Shown: positions 8,740-17,587, counted from the stretch's first letter. The stretch is DNA of 64,000 bases from Sphingomonas sp. UV9 (GCF_004101245.1 NZ_SCIN01000003.1:868001-932000); one strand, 5' to 3'. Made by a program: numbers and translations. Notes: generated by a model not told the origin, from the sequence alone.

Positions 8740-9284
8740 ACGGATGGAAGCCAGGTGATGCCCAGGGTCGCGTCAAGCGCGCGACCGATGCGATGGTCCG
8801 CGTCGACCAGGCCGGCGAATATGGCGCGATCCGCATCTATGCGGGTCAGTTGGCCGTACTCGGCGATCGCCATCCCGCATCGCGCTCGATCCACCACATG
8901 GCACAGCAGGAGGAACGGCATCGCGCGTTCTTCGACCGGATGATCGTCGAGCGGCGCGTCCGCCCGACCGTGTTGCAGCCGATCTGGAAGGTCGCCGGCT
9001 TCGCGCTCGGTGCAGTGACCGCGGCGATCAGCCCGCGCGCGGCGATGGCCTGCACCGCAGCGGTCGAGACCGAGATCGACAAGCATTACGAGGAACAGCT
9101 CGTTCAGCTTGGCGCCAGCGACCCCGAGCTATCGGCAGCGATCCTCGACTTCCAGGCCGAGGAGCTCGAACACAAGGCTACCGCGATCGCTGCGGGCGCC
9201 GAGGAGACGCCGGGCTATCCGGTGTTGAGCGCGGCGATCCGGCTCGGCTGCAAGGTCGCGATCGCGGCCGCCAAACGAATATAA
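8736..9284 (+). CDS. coq7: Demethoxyubiquinone hydroxylase (Coq7/CAT5 family)
   Basis: A di-iron monooxygenase that hydroxylates 2-polyprenyl-3-methyl-6-methoxybenzoquinol in ubiquinone synthesis. The 182-residue protein shows the iron ligands of the ferritin-like four-helix bundle: RVDQAGEYGA, QQEERHR, AVETEIDKHYEEQL and QAEELEHK. GAVTAAISPRAAMACT supplies the typical membrane-facing helix. Start at 8736 overlaps the dsbB stop. Confidence 0.95.
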   Translation: MNGWKPGDAQGRVKRATDAMVRVDQAGEYGAIRIYAGQLAVLGDRHPASRSIHHMAQQEERHRAFFDRMIVERRVRPTVLQPIWKVAGFALGAVTAAISPRAAMACTAAVETEIDKHYEEQLVQLGASDPELSAAILDFQAEELEHKATAIAAGAEETPGYPVLSAAIRLGCKVAIAAAKRI

Positions 9285-9315
9285 CAAGCGTACCAAGCGC
9301 GTGGGAGTGATGCGT

Positions 9316-9861
9316 ATGAAGATGCTTTTTGCGGCGGCCTTGCTCGTCGCCGGACCCGCGGTCGCACAGACCGCCCAAACCTCTGGCCAGCCTGCCGCCC
9401 AACCGAGCCCGGCGCGCAACGCCGGCCCGACGCTGGCGCAGTTGCCGGCAAAGGCGCCGGCGCAAGCCCCCGCGCTGCCGGGTGCAACGGCCAGGCCAAA
9501 GCCGACCGTCGCGCCACCGCAGGTCTCGCGCAACGCGCCGATCAATGGCGTCCTCACGCTGTTCGGCAATGAACGCTGCCCGACCAACCAGAACGGCGAA
9601 GAGATCGTCGTCTGCGTCCGCCGCAGCGCGCAGGAGCAATACCGCGTCCCCAAGGAACTCCGCGAGTTCGTCGTCACGCCCGAAAACGCCAGCTGGGCGA
9701 CCAAGGCGCAGGGCACGATGGACCCCGGCTCCGGGGTCAACACGATCGGTAGCTGCTCGGCCGTCGGCGCCGGCGGCGCCACCGGCTGCTTCGGCCAACG
9801 CGTCCGCGAATCCCGCCTCGAGAACAAGACGCGCGCCGCGGAAGTCCCGGTCCTTCCCTGA
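9316..9861 (+). CDS. Secreted proline/alanine-rich protein of unknown function
   Basis: About 181 residues. A signal peptide (MKMLFAAALLVAGPAVAQ) is followed by a low-complexity Ala/Pro/Gln region (to about residue 65) and a conserved-looking C-terminal part with cysteine pairs (NERCPTNQNGEEIVVCVRR and GSCSAVGAGGATGCFGQR), probably two disulfides. I do not recognise a named family. ATG 9316 has GGGAG 8 nt upstream; ATG 9310 and GTG 9301 are in frame. It lies 31 nt after coq7 and ends before a REP element. Confidence 0.75.
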   Translation: MKMLFAAALLVAGPAVAQTAQTSGQPAAQPSPARNAGPTLAQLPAKAPAQAPALPGATARPKPTVAPPQVSRNAPINGVLTLFGNERCPTNQNGEEIVVCVRRSAQEQYRVPKELREFVVTPENASWATKAQGTMDPGSGVNTIGSCSAVGAGGATGCFGQRVRESRLENKTRAAEVPVLP

Positions 9862-9892
9862 GCCTTTAGGACGCGTCGAGACCCAAACGACG

Positions 9893-9992
9893 ATATCCCA
9901 GCTTTCGCTGGGATGACGGCCATGGGATAGAGATAGATGGGGGACGCTACTTCGCTCCCTCGCACGTCACCCCAGCGAAAGCTGGGGTATTT
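9893..9992. repeat. REP-type bipartite repeat, family A, arms in reversed order
   Basis: The first arm (near 9896) reads ATCCCAGCTTTCGCTGGGAT and the second (near 9966) GTCACCCCAGCGAAAGCTGG, so the two hairpins point outward compared with the copy at 907. It opens a 537-nt gene-free stretch (9862-10398). The rest of that stretch shows no credible gene, only the conserved motif at 10257. Confidence 0.8.
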
Positions 9993-10256
9993 CTCGAAGT
10001 GGATGACGCGAGCCCCGCACGACGGCCCACTACCGGATGGCCGCCGGGCAAACGTCGGCTGTCTTTCCCGGACCCAAGCTTCCCCGAGCGCACACGCTTG
10101 CCACACGGCTGACCCCCTGACGCCTGCCCGCTCAGCCCTCGCTGTCCTACAAGGACAGGGCATGACATGATCCGCCCATGACGCAGCCGACCTCCCCGAA
10201 TGCGATGCCCAATACCGCTCCCCCGCGCGCGTCGACCAACGGCACCAAACCCGTGC

Positions 10257-10284
10257 GAGCGTCTGCACTTTCTATACTTCACTT
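10257..10284 (+). other. 25-nt motif shared with the region upstream of 45204
   Basis: GCGTCTGCACTTTCTATACT-TCACT here matches GCGTCTGCACTTCCTGCACT-TCACT at 45126-45150 at 22 of 25 positions. Both copies lie in non-coding DNA 80-140 nt upstream of a plus-strand gene. Function unknown; it could be a promoter or operator element or a short repeat. Confidence 0.4.
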
Positions 10285-10398
10285 TTGCGCGTGCCGCCGT
10301 CCAACCCGACAAGGCACTGTTTTCCGGAGCGTTTCGCCGTTTGCCACCCGTGCGGCCGCGACCTTCCGTCCGACTTGCCCCTCGCCAGGAGAATCGCC

Positions 10399-11100
10399 AT
10401 GACCGAACCGCTGCGCATCGCCTTCCTGCTGTTCCCGGGCATCACGCAACTCGACCTGACCGGCCCCGCGCAGGTCCTGTCGCGGCTCGGCAATGCCCGG
10501 CTCGACCTGGTGTGGAAAACGCTCGATCCCGTCCCGACCGACGCGGGTTTCTCGATCCTGCCGACCGCGACCTTCGCGGACCTGCCGACCGCGGACATCC
10601 TGTGCGTGCCCGGCGGGTTCGGCACCAACGGAGTCATCGCCGACGACGAGGCAATGGCCTGGGTCCAGACGGTCGGCGCCTCCGCGACCTGGGTGACGAG
10701 CGTCTGCACCGGATCGCTGATCCTCGGCGCGGCGGGGTTGCTCGATGGCTACCGCGCCGGGTGCCACTGGGCGCAGCGCGACATGCTGCCGCTGTTCGGC
10801 GCCATCCCGGTCGACGCGCGCGTCGTGGTCGATCGCAACCGGGTCACCGGCGGCGGCGTCACCGCGGGCATCGACTTCGCGCTGACGCTGACCGCGATGA
10901 TCCGCGGCGAAGCGCATGCGAGGGCTGTGCAGCTCGGCCTGGAATACGACCCGGCGCCGCCGTTCGACAGTGGTTCACCCGCCGGGGCGGGGCCCGAGAT
11001 CGTCGCGGCCTATCAGCGCCGCGTGCAATCGGTCGTCCCGACCCGCGACGACGACCTCCGCGCGCTGGCGAAACGTCGCGGTTTTACGCGGGAGACTTAA
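10399..11100 (+). CDS. DJ-1/PfpI-family protein, isonitrile hydratase-like
   Basis: A 233-residue single-domain protein. The N-terminus (RIAFLLFPGITQLDLTGPAQVL) and PGGFGTNGV segment, followed by the nucleophile elbow cysteine in VTSVCTGSLILGAAGLL and the HWAQRD motif, match the isonitrile hydratase/AraC-N-terminal branch of DJ-1/PfpI. Isonitrile hydratase turns isocyanides into N-formamides; substrate here is not proven. No HTH domain follows, so it is not an AraC regulator. AGGAGA lies 6 nt before the ATG. It overlaps the convergent dedA end by 4 nt. Confidence 0.85.
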   Translation: MTEPLRIAFLLFPGITQLDLTGPAQVLSRLGNARLDLVWKTLDPVPTDAGFSILPTATFADLPTADILCVPGGFGTNGVIADDEAMAWVQTVGASATWVTSVCTGSLILGAAGLLDGYRAGCHWAQRDMLPLFGAIPVDARVVVDRNRVTGGGVTAGIDFALTLTAMIRGEAHARAVQLGLEYDPAPPFDSGSPAGAGPEIVAAYQRRVQSVVPTRDDDLRALAKRRGFTRET

Positions 11101-11729
11101 GGGTGACGCTTCAGCCCGCGCACCCGGTGCCAGATGTAGAAGCCGACCAGCGCGATCAGGACCAGGCCGATCAGCAGGTCGGCACTGTGGAACGCAGCCT
11201 TCACGCGCGGGTCGCTGTCCCATTTGTCGCCGAGCTTCATGCCGACCCAGGCCAGCCCGAAGCACCACGGCCATGATCCGATGAAGGTGTAGAGATGGAA
11301 CGGCACCAGCTTCATCCGCGCGACGCCGGCCGGAAAGGCGATGAACGAGCGGATGACCGGCAGCAGGCGGCCGATCAGTACCGCGGCCGATCCCCAGCGT
11401 GCAAAGAACCGGTCGGCCGCGTCGAGTTCGCCGGGGCCGATCAGGACAAAGCGGCCCCAACGCTCGGCCATCGGCCGGCCGCCGCGCTTGCCGACCTCAT
11501 AGGCGACGATCGAGCCGAGGTTGCAGCCGATCGCGCCCGCCGTGGCGGCGAGATACAGGTCGAACCGCCCGGTCGAGACGAGGTAGCCGGCAAACGGCAT
11601 GATGATCTCGGAGGGCAGCGGGATGCACGCGCTCTCGATCGCCATCAACAGCGCGATGCCGACATAGCCACCGGACGAGATCACGCCGATCGTGAAGGTG
11701 GCGAGGACCGCCAGAATCTTTTCGAACAT
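11097..11729 (-). CDS. DedA-family membrane protein (SNARE-associated/VTT domain)
   Basis: A 210-residue inner-membrane protein with the DedA signature: AIESACIPLPSEIIMPFAG, GAIGCNLGSIVAYEVGKRGG, and the arginine-rich RLLPVIRSFIAFPAGVARM, ending in a hydrophobic helix. DedA proteins are linked to phospholipid (undecaprenyl-phosphate) flipping and envelope homeostasis. It is divergent from the aldo/keto reductase gene. Confidence 0.92.
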   Translation of the reverse strand: MFEKILAVLATFTIGVISSGGYVGIALLMAIESACIPLPSEIIMPFAGYLVSTGRFDLYLAATAGAIGCNLGSIVAYEVGKRGGRPMAERWGRFVLIGPGELDAADRFFARWGSAAVLIGRLLPVIRSFIAFPAGVARMKLVPFHLYTFIGSWPWCFGLAWVGMKLGDKWDSDPRVKAAFHSADLLIGLVLIALVGFYIWHRVRGLKRHP

Positions 11730-11809
11730 GGGTCGGTCGATTGCGCGAACCGGGCGCCGAAGGGAAGAGGCAATCGGAACCGCCCGGCGTGTCGTGCGCT
11801 GTTTGCAGC

Positions 11810-12607
11810 ATGACAGATCTCACACTCAACGACGGCCGCAAGATGCCTCAACTCGGCATGGGCACATGGCAGATCCCCGACAGCCAGGCGGCGGCGATCG
11901 TCCGCAGCGGGCTCGATATCGGCTTCCGGCTGGTCGACACCGCCGCGATCTACGACAACGAACGCGGCGTCGGCGACGGCTACAAGGGATCGGATGCGTT
12001 CCTGACGACCAAGCTCTGGAACGACCGGCAGGGCGATGCCGAGGCGGCGATGGACGAAAGCCTGGCGCTACTCGGCGTCGAATCGGTCGACCTGTACCTG
12101 ATGCACTGGCCGGTGCCGAGCGAGGACAAGTTCGTCGACGCGTGGAAGGCGATGATCGGCTTGCGCGATGCGGGCAAGGCCAAGTCGATCGGCGTCTCGA
12201 ACTTCCTCCCCGAGCACATCGACGCAATCGTCGCCGCGACCGGCGTGACTCCGGCGGTCAACCAGATCGAACTCCACCCCAATTTCCAGCAACGCGAGCA
12301 ACGCGCGTATCACGAGGCGCACGGCATCGTGACACAGAGCTGGAGCCCGCTGGGGCAGGGCAAGACGCTGTTGCAGGACGCGGCGATCGCGCGCGTTGCC
12401 GACAAGCGCGGCCGCAGCGCCGCTCAGGTCATCCTTGCCTGGCACCTGGCGAATGGCTTCTCAGTCATCCCGAAAGCCTCCGACGCCGAGCATCTCGCCG
12501 ACAACTTCGCGGCGCAGGATCTCACGCTGGACGAATGGGACGTGGCGGCGATCGAAGCTCTCGACGATCCCGCCGGTCGCCTCGGACCCGAACCAACCAG
12601 CATGTAA
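11810..12607 (+). CDS. Aldo/keto reductase
   Basis: A 265-residue (beta/alpha)8 NADPH-dependent oxidoreductase. The catalytic tetrad is visible: D in GFRLVDTAAIYDNE with Tyr, K in FLTTKLWND, and H in LYLMHWP. The IGVSNF and NQIELHPN motifs and the C-terminal IPKASDAEHLADNF cofactor loop agree. It resembles 2,5-diketo-gluconate reductase-type enzymes; physiological substrate unknown. The in-frame extension to 11741 lacks family similarity, so ATG 11810 is used. Confidence 0.92.
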   Translation: MTDLTLNDGRKMPQLGMGTWQIPDSQAAAIVRSGLDIGFRLVDTAAIYDNERGVGDGYKGSDAFLTTKLWNDRQGDAEAAMDESLALLGVESVDLYLMHWPVPSEDKFVDAWKAMIGLRDAGKAKSIGVSNFLPEHIDAIVAATGVTPAVNQIELHPNFQQREQRAYHEAHGIVTQSWSPLGQGKTLLQDAAIARVADKRGRSAAQVILAWHLANGFSVIPKASDAEHLADNFAAQDLTLDEWDVAAIEALDDPAGRLGPEPTSM

Positions 12608-12626
12608 CGTTTACCATTCGGGCGGA

Positions 12627-14018
12627 TCAGCCGATCCGCCCACCCACCGTCCGCAGATCCTCGACGAACCGCGCATATTCCTCCGCCGCCTGCGCCGGGT
12701 CCGGCAGCCGCAGCAGATAGCTCGGATGTACGGTAATCCAGGCCTCGCCGCCATCCGGCAACTGCAACGCCCGCCCGCGCTCCCGCCCGATCGTCATGAC
12801 CTTCCCGAACAAAGACCGAGCCGCAGTCGCGCCGAGTGCAACGGTGACCTTGGGCTTGATCAGCATCTGCTCCTGCTCGATCCACCAACGACACGCATCG
12901 ATCTCCCCCGCCCCAGGCTTGGCATGGATCCGGCGCTTGCCCCGCTGCTCGAACTTGAAATGCTTCACCGCGTTGGTGACATAAGCCCGCGACCGGTCGA
13001 CGCCCGCTTCGGCCATCGCCTTGTCGAACATCTGCCCCGCCGGCCCGACGAACGGACGTCCGGCGATATCCTCCTGGTCGCCCGGCTGCTCGCCGACGAA
13101 CATCAACGGCGCATCGACGGGCCCCTCGCCGAACACAGTCTGCGTGGCGGGTTTGTACAGCGGACAGCGGGTGCAGCCCGCCGCTTCGTCGCGCAACGCT
13201 TCCCAGGCAATCAGGCTGTTGCCGCCGACGGTGTCTCTTGCCTTGGCGATCATCCCAGATTCTCTGGCCTGCGCCGCCGCCAAAAGGCCGGGCACGAGCG
13301 CGGTCTCGGGCATGTTCTTCCAGTATTTCTTCGGCATTTCCTTCAGCATCGCGCCGATCTTGACGCGCGCCGGATTGAAGATGCTGGCGTAATAGGTCTT
13401 CCACACCTCCTCGGTCGGGTCGCAATCGGGCGCGTCCGCCTTGCTGGCGCCGGGCCCTTCGCTCAGCGCCTTGCCGTCCCAGTGGATCGAGACGTTGGGC
13501 GTCAGGATCGACCAGCGCATGCTCGCAAAGCGGTTGACGAAGAACGCGGCGTTGGCGCGGACGATGTGGTGGTCGGGCTCGAACCACGCGACGAAGCGTG
13601 TGCCGCCTCCCTCCTCGACCTCGCGGAAGCGGAGGAACGCGCGCATCTTGTGGATGTCGCGGCGGACGTCCTTGGCGATCCGGTCGAGCCGGCGGACGAG
13701 CGGATCGGCGCGGTCCTCGATGAGTTTGGGTTCGCGACGGAGGCGGGCGAGCAACGTGTAGAGCATGGCAAACCGCTCGGGATCGCTGCCGAGGATCGCG
13801 CTGCGGGCGAGGTCGATAAAGGCGCGGGGTACGCTGAAGGCGCCGGGGGCGGGGGCTGGGGCTGGGGCGGGTTCCGCAACCGTGGCGAAGAGGTCAGTCG
13901 GTTCGTCGCCAACCTGCCAGACAACGTCGTCGGGCGGCACGTCTTCGGCAATCAGTCTTCGAGCGGCGTCGCGCCAACCGTCGAAGTCGTCGGGTTCGGT
14001 AAGGGTTACGACGCGCAT
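12627..14018 (-). CDS. DUF4130 - UdgX-type uracil-DNA glycosylase fusion
   Basis: A 463-residue two-part protein. The N-terminal ~240 residues match the DUF4130 family (VRRDIHKMRAFLRFR, FVAWFEPDHHIV, FFVNRFASMRWSILTP). The C-terminal part is a family-4-like uracil-DNA glycosylase with [4Fe-4S] cysteines (GCTRCPLY), FVGEQPGDQED, AGRPFVGPAG and VHPSYLL. It has the UdgX-specific KRRIH loop at about residues 361-365, whose histidine in characterised UdgX forms a covalent bond with uracil-DNA. It lies 13 nt downstream of the radical SAM gene, a recurrent pair in bacteria. Confidence 0.93.
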   Translation of the reverse strand: MRVVTLTEPDDFDGWRDAARRLIAEDVPPDDVVWQVGDEPTDLFATVAEPAPAPAPAPGAFSVPRAFIDLARSAILGSDPERFAMLYTLLARLRREPKLIEDRADPLVRRLDRIAKDVRRDIHKMRAFLRFREVEEGGGTRFVAWFEPDHHIVRANAAFFVNRFASMRWSILTPNVSIHWDGKALSEGPGASKADAPDCDPTEEVWKTYYASIFNPARVKIGAMLKEMPKKYWKNMPETALVPGLLAAAQARESGMIAKARDTVGGNSLIAWEALRDEAAGCTRCPLYKPATQTVFGEGPVDAPLMFVGEQPGDQEDIAGRPFVGPAGQMFDKAMAEAGVDRSRAYVTNAVKHFKFEQRGKRRIHAKPGAGEIDACRWWIEQEQMLIKPKVTVALGATAARSLFGKVMTIGRERGRALQLPDGGEAWITVHPSYLLRLPDPAQAAEEYARFVEDLRTVGGRIG

Positions 14019-14031
14019 GTCTTCGCCGGAC

Positions 14032-15276
14032 TCACGCGAACATTTCCATCTGCTTTGGCTTCGGCGCGACGATCGGGCGGAGCTCGGCGCGGTCCGACAG
14101 GACGACGGGACGCCAATCCTCGGCGATGATGAACGGACGGATCTTGGCGACCGATACCGTCAAGCGCGCGATATCCGCCAGGTGCAGGCGGCGCCACCGG
14201 CGGCTGGTGAGGATGCCGTTGACTGCCTTGACGCCCAGCCCGGGGACCCGCAGCAGCATCTCGCGCGGCGCTCGATTGACGTCGACCGGGAAGCTGCCGC
14301 GAAACTTCAGGGCCCAGGCGAGCTTCGGATCGATGTCGAGCGGCAGCATCCCCGTCGCGTCGTCGGCGGCGGCCACGACCTCGTGCGGCTGGAATTCGTA
14401 GAAGCGCATCAGCCAGTCGGACTGGTACAGCCGGTGCTCGCGCATCAGCGGCGGGCGTTGCAGCGGGAGAACCGCGCTTGCATCCGGAATCGGGCTGAAG
14501 GCCGAATAATACACGCGGCGAAGGCCGAACCGGTCGTACAGGGTCGACGCTTTCCGCACGATGTCGCCATCCGTCGCCGCATCCGCCCCGACGATCATCT
14601 GCGTCGACTGGCCGGCAGGCGCGAACTTGGGCGCAGACTTATATTTCGCCTTGGCATCCTTGCCGTCGATGATCGACGCCTTCACCTCCGCCATCGCCGT
14701 TTCGATCCGGACGCCGTCCTTCTCGGGGGCAAGGCGCTTCAGGCCGTTCGCGGTCGGCAGTTCGACGTTGATCGACACACGGTCGGCGTACAGCCCAGCC
14801 TGATGAACGAGTTCCGGATCTGCGTCCGGAATCGTCTTGAGGTGAATGTAGCCACGGAAATGATGATCCTCGCGCAACGACCGCGCGACCTCGACCATCT
14901 GCTCCATCGTATAGTTGGACGAGGCGATGATGCCCGACGACAGAAACAGCCCCTCGATATAATTGCGTTTGTAAAAGGCTATTGTCAGGTCGACAACTTC
15001 CTTCGCCGTGAACCGTGCGCGGCGGACGTTCGAGCTTTTGCGGTTGATGCAGTAATGACAGTCAAATATGCAGCTGTTGGTCAGCAGGATCTTCAGCAGC
15101 GAGATGCAGCGGCCGTCGGGCGCGTAGGCGTGGCAGATGCCCATGCCCTCGGTCGAGCCCAACCCCTTGCCGTCCTTCGAATTGCGCTTGGTCGTCCCCG
15201 ACGACGCGCAAGACGCATCGTATTTGGCCGCATCCGCAAGAATCTCGAGCTTTTCACGGGTATCGAGCTGCGCCAT
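14032..15276 (-). CDS. Putative DNA modification/repair radical SAM protein (TIGR03916-type)
   Basis: A 414-residue radical SAM protein with the cluster motif CIFDCHYC (CxxxCxxC) near residues 68-75, preceded by LLKILLTNSC. The barrel includes FLSSGI, YIHLKTIPDA and the VSINVELPT strand. Near the C-terminus a helix-hairpin-helix DNA-binding motif (LLRVPGLGVKAVNGI) supports a role on DNA. The family is named only from its constant partnership with the UdgX/DUF4130 gene found just downstream here. An exact GTTC-N7-GTTC box lies 2 bp upstream of the ATG, implying SOS control. Confidence 0.92.
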   Translation of the reverse strand: MAQLDTREKLEILADAAKYDASCASSGTTKRNSKDGKGLGSTEGMGICHAYAPDGRCISLLKILLTNSCIFDCHYCINRKSSNVRRARFTAKEVVDLTIAFYKRNYIEGLFLSSGIIASSNYTMEQMVEVARSLREDHHFRGYIHLKTIPDADPELVHQAGLYADRVSINVELPTANGLKRLAPEKDGVRIETAMAEVKASIIDGKDAKAKYKSAPKFAPAGQSTQMIVGADAATDGDIVRKASTLYDRFGLRRVYYSAFSPIPDASAVLPLQRPPLMREHRLYQSDWLMRFYEFQPHEVVAAADDATGMLPLDIDPKLAWALKFRGSFPVDVNRAPREMLLRVPGLGVKAVNGILTSRRWRRLHLADIARLTVSVAKIRPFIIAEDWRPVVLSDRAELRPIVAPKPKQMEMFA

Positions 15277-15278
15277 CC

Positions 15279-15293
15279 GTTCGTCTTACGTTC
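15279..15293 (-). promoter_or_regulatory. Putative LexA (SOS) box for the radical SAM-UdgX operon
   Basis: The plus strand reads GTTC-GTCTTAC-GTTC, an exact match to the alphaproteobacterial LexA direct repeat GTTC-N7-GTTC. It lies immediately upstream of the minus-strand ATG at 15276. An exact match is expected about twice by chance in this much DNA on both strands; its position in front of a repair gene makes it credible. Confidence 0.65.
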
Positions 15294-15343
15294 CGCTACC
15301 GCACGTGTCGATTGATCGACATCAACGATCGCCGCGATAGGCG

Positions 15344-15520
15344 TCAGTCGAAGACATACCGGAACAGATCGACGAATCCGCCGAGGCTGACGGGAAGCAG
15401 CAGCAGCACGATCGCGTAGAAGAGCAGAATCCGGCTCAACGCCTTTTCATGTTTGAACACGGGCTTGCGTGGGGGCAGGTCTTCCCTGCGCGGCCAGTTA
15501 TGGGTTTCGTCGAGGAACAT
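15344..15520 (-). CDS. Small single-pass membrane protein, unknown function
   Basis: A 58-residue product: a polar N-terminus (MFLDETHNWPRREDLPPRKP) and one long hydrophobic segment (ILLFYAIVLLLLPVSL), then FVDLFRYVFD. The ATG at 15520 is chosen because CTGGAG lies 6 nt upstream; a longer frame from TTG 15589 is possible. It is upstream of the radical SAM gene on the same strand, with 67 nt between. No family recognised. Confidence 0.65.
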   Translation of the reverse strand: MFLDETHNWPRREDLPPRKPVFKHEKALSRILLFYAIVLLLLPVSLGGFVDLFRYVFD

Positions 15521-15711
15521 TTCGGTCTCCAGGCGATCGTCCGCATCGCATGCCTCCAGGCGAACGCGGTGTCCGTCATACCAACGCAAGCGACAGCACG
15601 CGAGGCGAAACGCTAACGATCCTCGTGCGATACTACTACCGTAGCCGCGAATAAATTCGGGTGGCGCGCCCTGTAATCGCTATACCGCGCTGGCGCCGGG
15701 GGGAATGGGCC

Positions 15712-15739
15712 GGGCGGAATGGATCGCCATTCTCCGCCC
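15712..15739. promoter_or_regulatory. Inverted repeat 40 nt upstream of the DUF885 gene
   Basis: GGGCGGAATGG and CCATTCTCCGCCC pair around ATCG with one bulged base. It could be an operator or a transcript hairpin. The rest of 15521-15778 shows no gene and no other clear signal. Confidence 0.35.
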
Positions 15740-15778
15740 GAAACGATAGTCTCGGCGGACTTGACCGGGGGAGTAAGC

Positions 15779-17587
15779 ATGCATCGTCGTAATTTTCTAG
15801 CGAGCGCAGCGGCGGCATCGGCCGTCGGAGTGTTGCCGGCCCAAGCCATCGGCGCACCGGGCGATCGGGATACGGCGCTCAGGACGATGCTCGATCGGTT
15901 CTTCTACGCGCGCCTCGATGCGTCGCCGGAACAGGCGACCCGGCTCGGTCTCGACACCGGCGCCCGCGTCGCACTGAAGGGCAAGCTCGACGACGAGTCC
16001 GCCACCGGAAAGGCCGACGATCTTGCTCGGGCCAAGGCGGAGCTGGCGGACTTGCGGGCGTTCGGCACCAGCGGCCTCTCGCCGGCCGCCGCGCTCGACT
16101 ATGAGGTCGTGGCCTATCAACTCACCCGCGCCATCGCCGGTGCCGAGCGCTTCACCTATGGCGACAGCCTCGGCCGGTTCGCGCCCTATGTCCTCAGCCA
16201 GCTGACCGGCCCGTACCGCGACGTGCCGGACTTCCTCGACTCGCAGACGCGCGTGCGCGACGCGGCCGAGGCAGACGCGTATCTCGAACGGCTTGCCGCC
16301 TTTCCGAAGGCGATCGACGACAGCAGCGCCCGGCAGCGCAGCGATGCCGCCCGCGGCGTCTTCGCCCCGGACTACATCCTCGACACGACCCTGAAGCAGC
16401 TCGGCAGCGCGATGGAGCGGCCAGCGGACCAGACCGTGATGGTCGCAAGCTTCGCCGCCAAGCTGAAGGCGGCCAATCTCCCGGCGGACCGCGTGGCCAA
16501 GGCGACGGCGATCGTCCAGCGCGACGTCTTTCCGGCACTGGAACGGCAACGCGCGCTCGTCGCGGAGTTGCGGACCAAGGCGGTCCACGACGCCGGCTGC
16601 TGGCGGCTGCCCGATGGCGCGGCCTATTATGCCGCGGCCGCCGAGGCTGCGACGACGGTGGCGATGAGCGGCGACGAGATCCACCGTCTTGGCCTGACGC
16701 AGGTTGCCGAGATCGGTGCGCGGATCGACACGATCCTGAAGGCGCAGGGGATGACCAAGGGTAGCGTCGGCGAGCGGCTGGTGGCGCTCAACCAGCGTCC
16801 CGATCAGCTCTATCCGAATACCGACGCCGGCCGGGATGCGTTGCTGGCGCATCTCAATCGCCAGATCGTCGCGATGCAAAAGCGACTGCCCGAAGCGTTC
16901 GCGACCTTGCCCAAGGCTCCGGTCGAAGTGCGCCGCGTGCCGCCGACGATCCAGGCCGGCGCGCCGGGTGGCTATTACCAGAACGCCTCGCTCGATGGCT
17001 CGCGCCCGGCGATCTACTACATCAACCTGCGCGACACGTTCGATCGTCCGAAGTTCGGGCTGGCGACGCTGACGCATCACGAGGCGGTGCCAGGCCATCA
17101 TCTCCAGGTGGGCCTTGCGTTGGAGAGCACCGAGATTCCGCTGATCCGCCGTCGCGGGTTCTTCAGCGGCTATTCGGAAGGGTGGGCGCTCTATGCCGAG
17201 CAACTCGCCGACGAGATGGGCATGTACGAAGGCGATCCGCTGGGACAGGTCGGCTATCTCCAGTCGCTGCTGTTCCGCGCGACGCGCCTCGTGGTCGACA
17301 GCGGCATGCATGCGAAGCGCTGGACCCGCGAGCAGGCGACCGACTATCTGATCGCCACCACGGGGATTGCCCGCGGCCGCAGCCAGGGCGAGATCGATCG
17401 CTACACAGTCTGGCCGGGGCAGGCGTGCAGCTACAAGATCGGCCACACCGTCTGGACCCGCCTTCGCGCCGAGGCCCAGAAACGCCCCGGTTTCGATCTG
17501 AAGCAGTTCCACGCCGTGCTGCTGAAAGGGGCGATGCCGCTCGCAATCCTGGAACGCGTCGTTCGGCGTGAAACGACGGCAACCTGA
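15779..17587 (+). CDS. Tat-exported DUF885-family peptidase
   Basis: A 602-residue protein. The N-terminus HRRNFLASAAAAS with a following hydrophobic stretch and AQA-IG site is a twin-arginine signal. The body is DUF885, a thermolysin-like metallopeptidase family; the zinc motif is HHEAVPGHHLQ near residue 440, with the later SGYSEGWALYAEQLADEMG supplying the downstream acidic ligand. Such proteins are periplasmic or lipoprotein peptidases of broad, mostly unproven specificity. GGGGGAG lies 6 nt before the ATG. Not obviously in an operon with the next gene. Confidence 0.9.
   Translation: MHRRNFLASAAAASAVGVLPAQAIGAPGDRDTALRTMLDRFFYARLDASPEQATRLGLDTGARVALKGKLDDESATGKADDLARAKAELADLRAFGTSGLSPAAALDYEVVAYQLTRAIAGAERFTYGDSLGRFAPYVLSQLTGPYRDVPDFLDSQTRVRDAAEADAYLERLAAFPKAIDDSSARQRSDAARGVFAPDYILDTTLKQLGSAMERPADQTVMVASFAAKLKAANLPADRVAKATAIVQRDVFPALERQRALVAELRTKAVHDAGCWRLPDGAAYYAAAAEAATTVAMSGDEIHRLGLTQVAEIGARIDTILKAQGMTKGSVGERLVALNQRPDQLYPNTDAGRDALLAHLNRQIVAMQKRLPEAFATLPKAPVEVRRVPPTIQAGAPGGYYQNASLDGSRPAIYYINLRDTFDRPKFGLATLTHHEAVPGHHLQVGLALESTEIPLIRRRGFFSGYSEGWALYAEQLADEMGMYEGDPLGQVGYLQSLLFRATRLVVDSGMHAKRWTREQATDYLIATTGIARGRSQGEIDRYTVWPGQACSYKIGHTVWTRLRAEAQKRPGFDLKQFHAVLLKGAMPLAILERVVRRETTAT

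Noticed and set aside
9947..10312. 121-codon minus-strand frame in the 9.9-10.4 kb gap
   Set aside because: Its C-terminal part (NTPAFAGVT) is just the translation of a REP arm; the rest is Arg/Gly-rich.
10178..10402. 74-codon plus-strand frame before the DJ-1/PfpI gene
   Set aside because: Composition is Pro/Thr/Arg-rich and unlike a protein domain; it overlaps the true start and has no ribosome-binding site.
10399..11100. DJ-1/PfpI protein as an AraC-type regulator (GlxA family)
   Set aside because: The 233-residue product ends without a helix-turn-helix domain.
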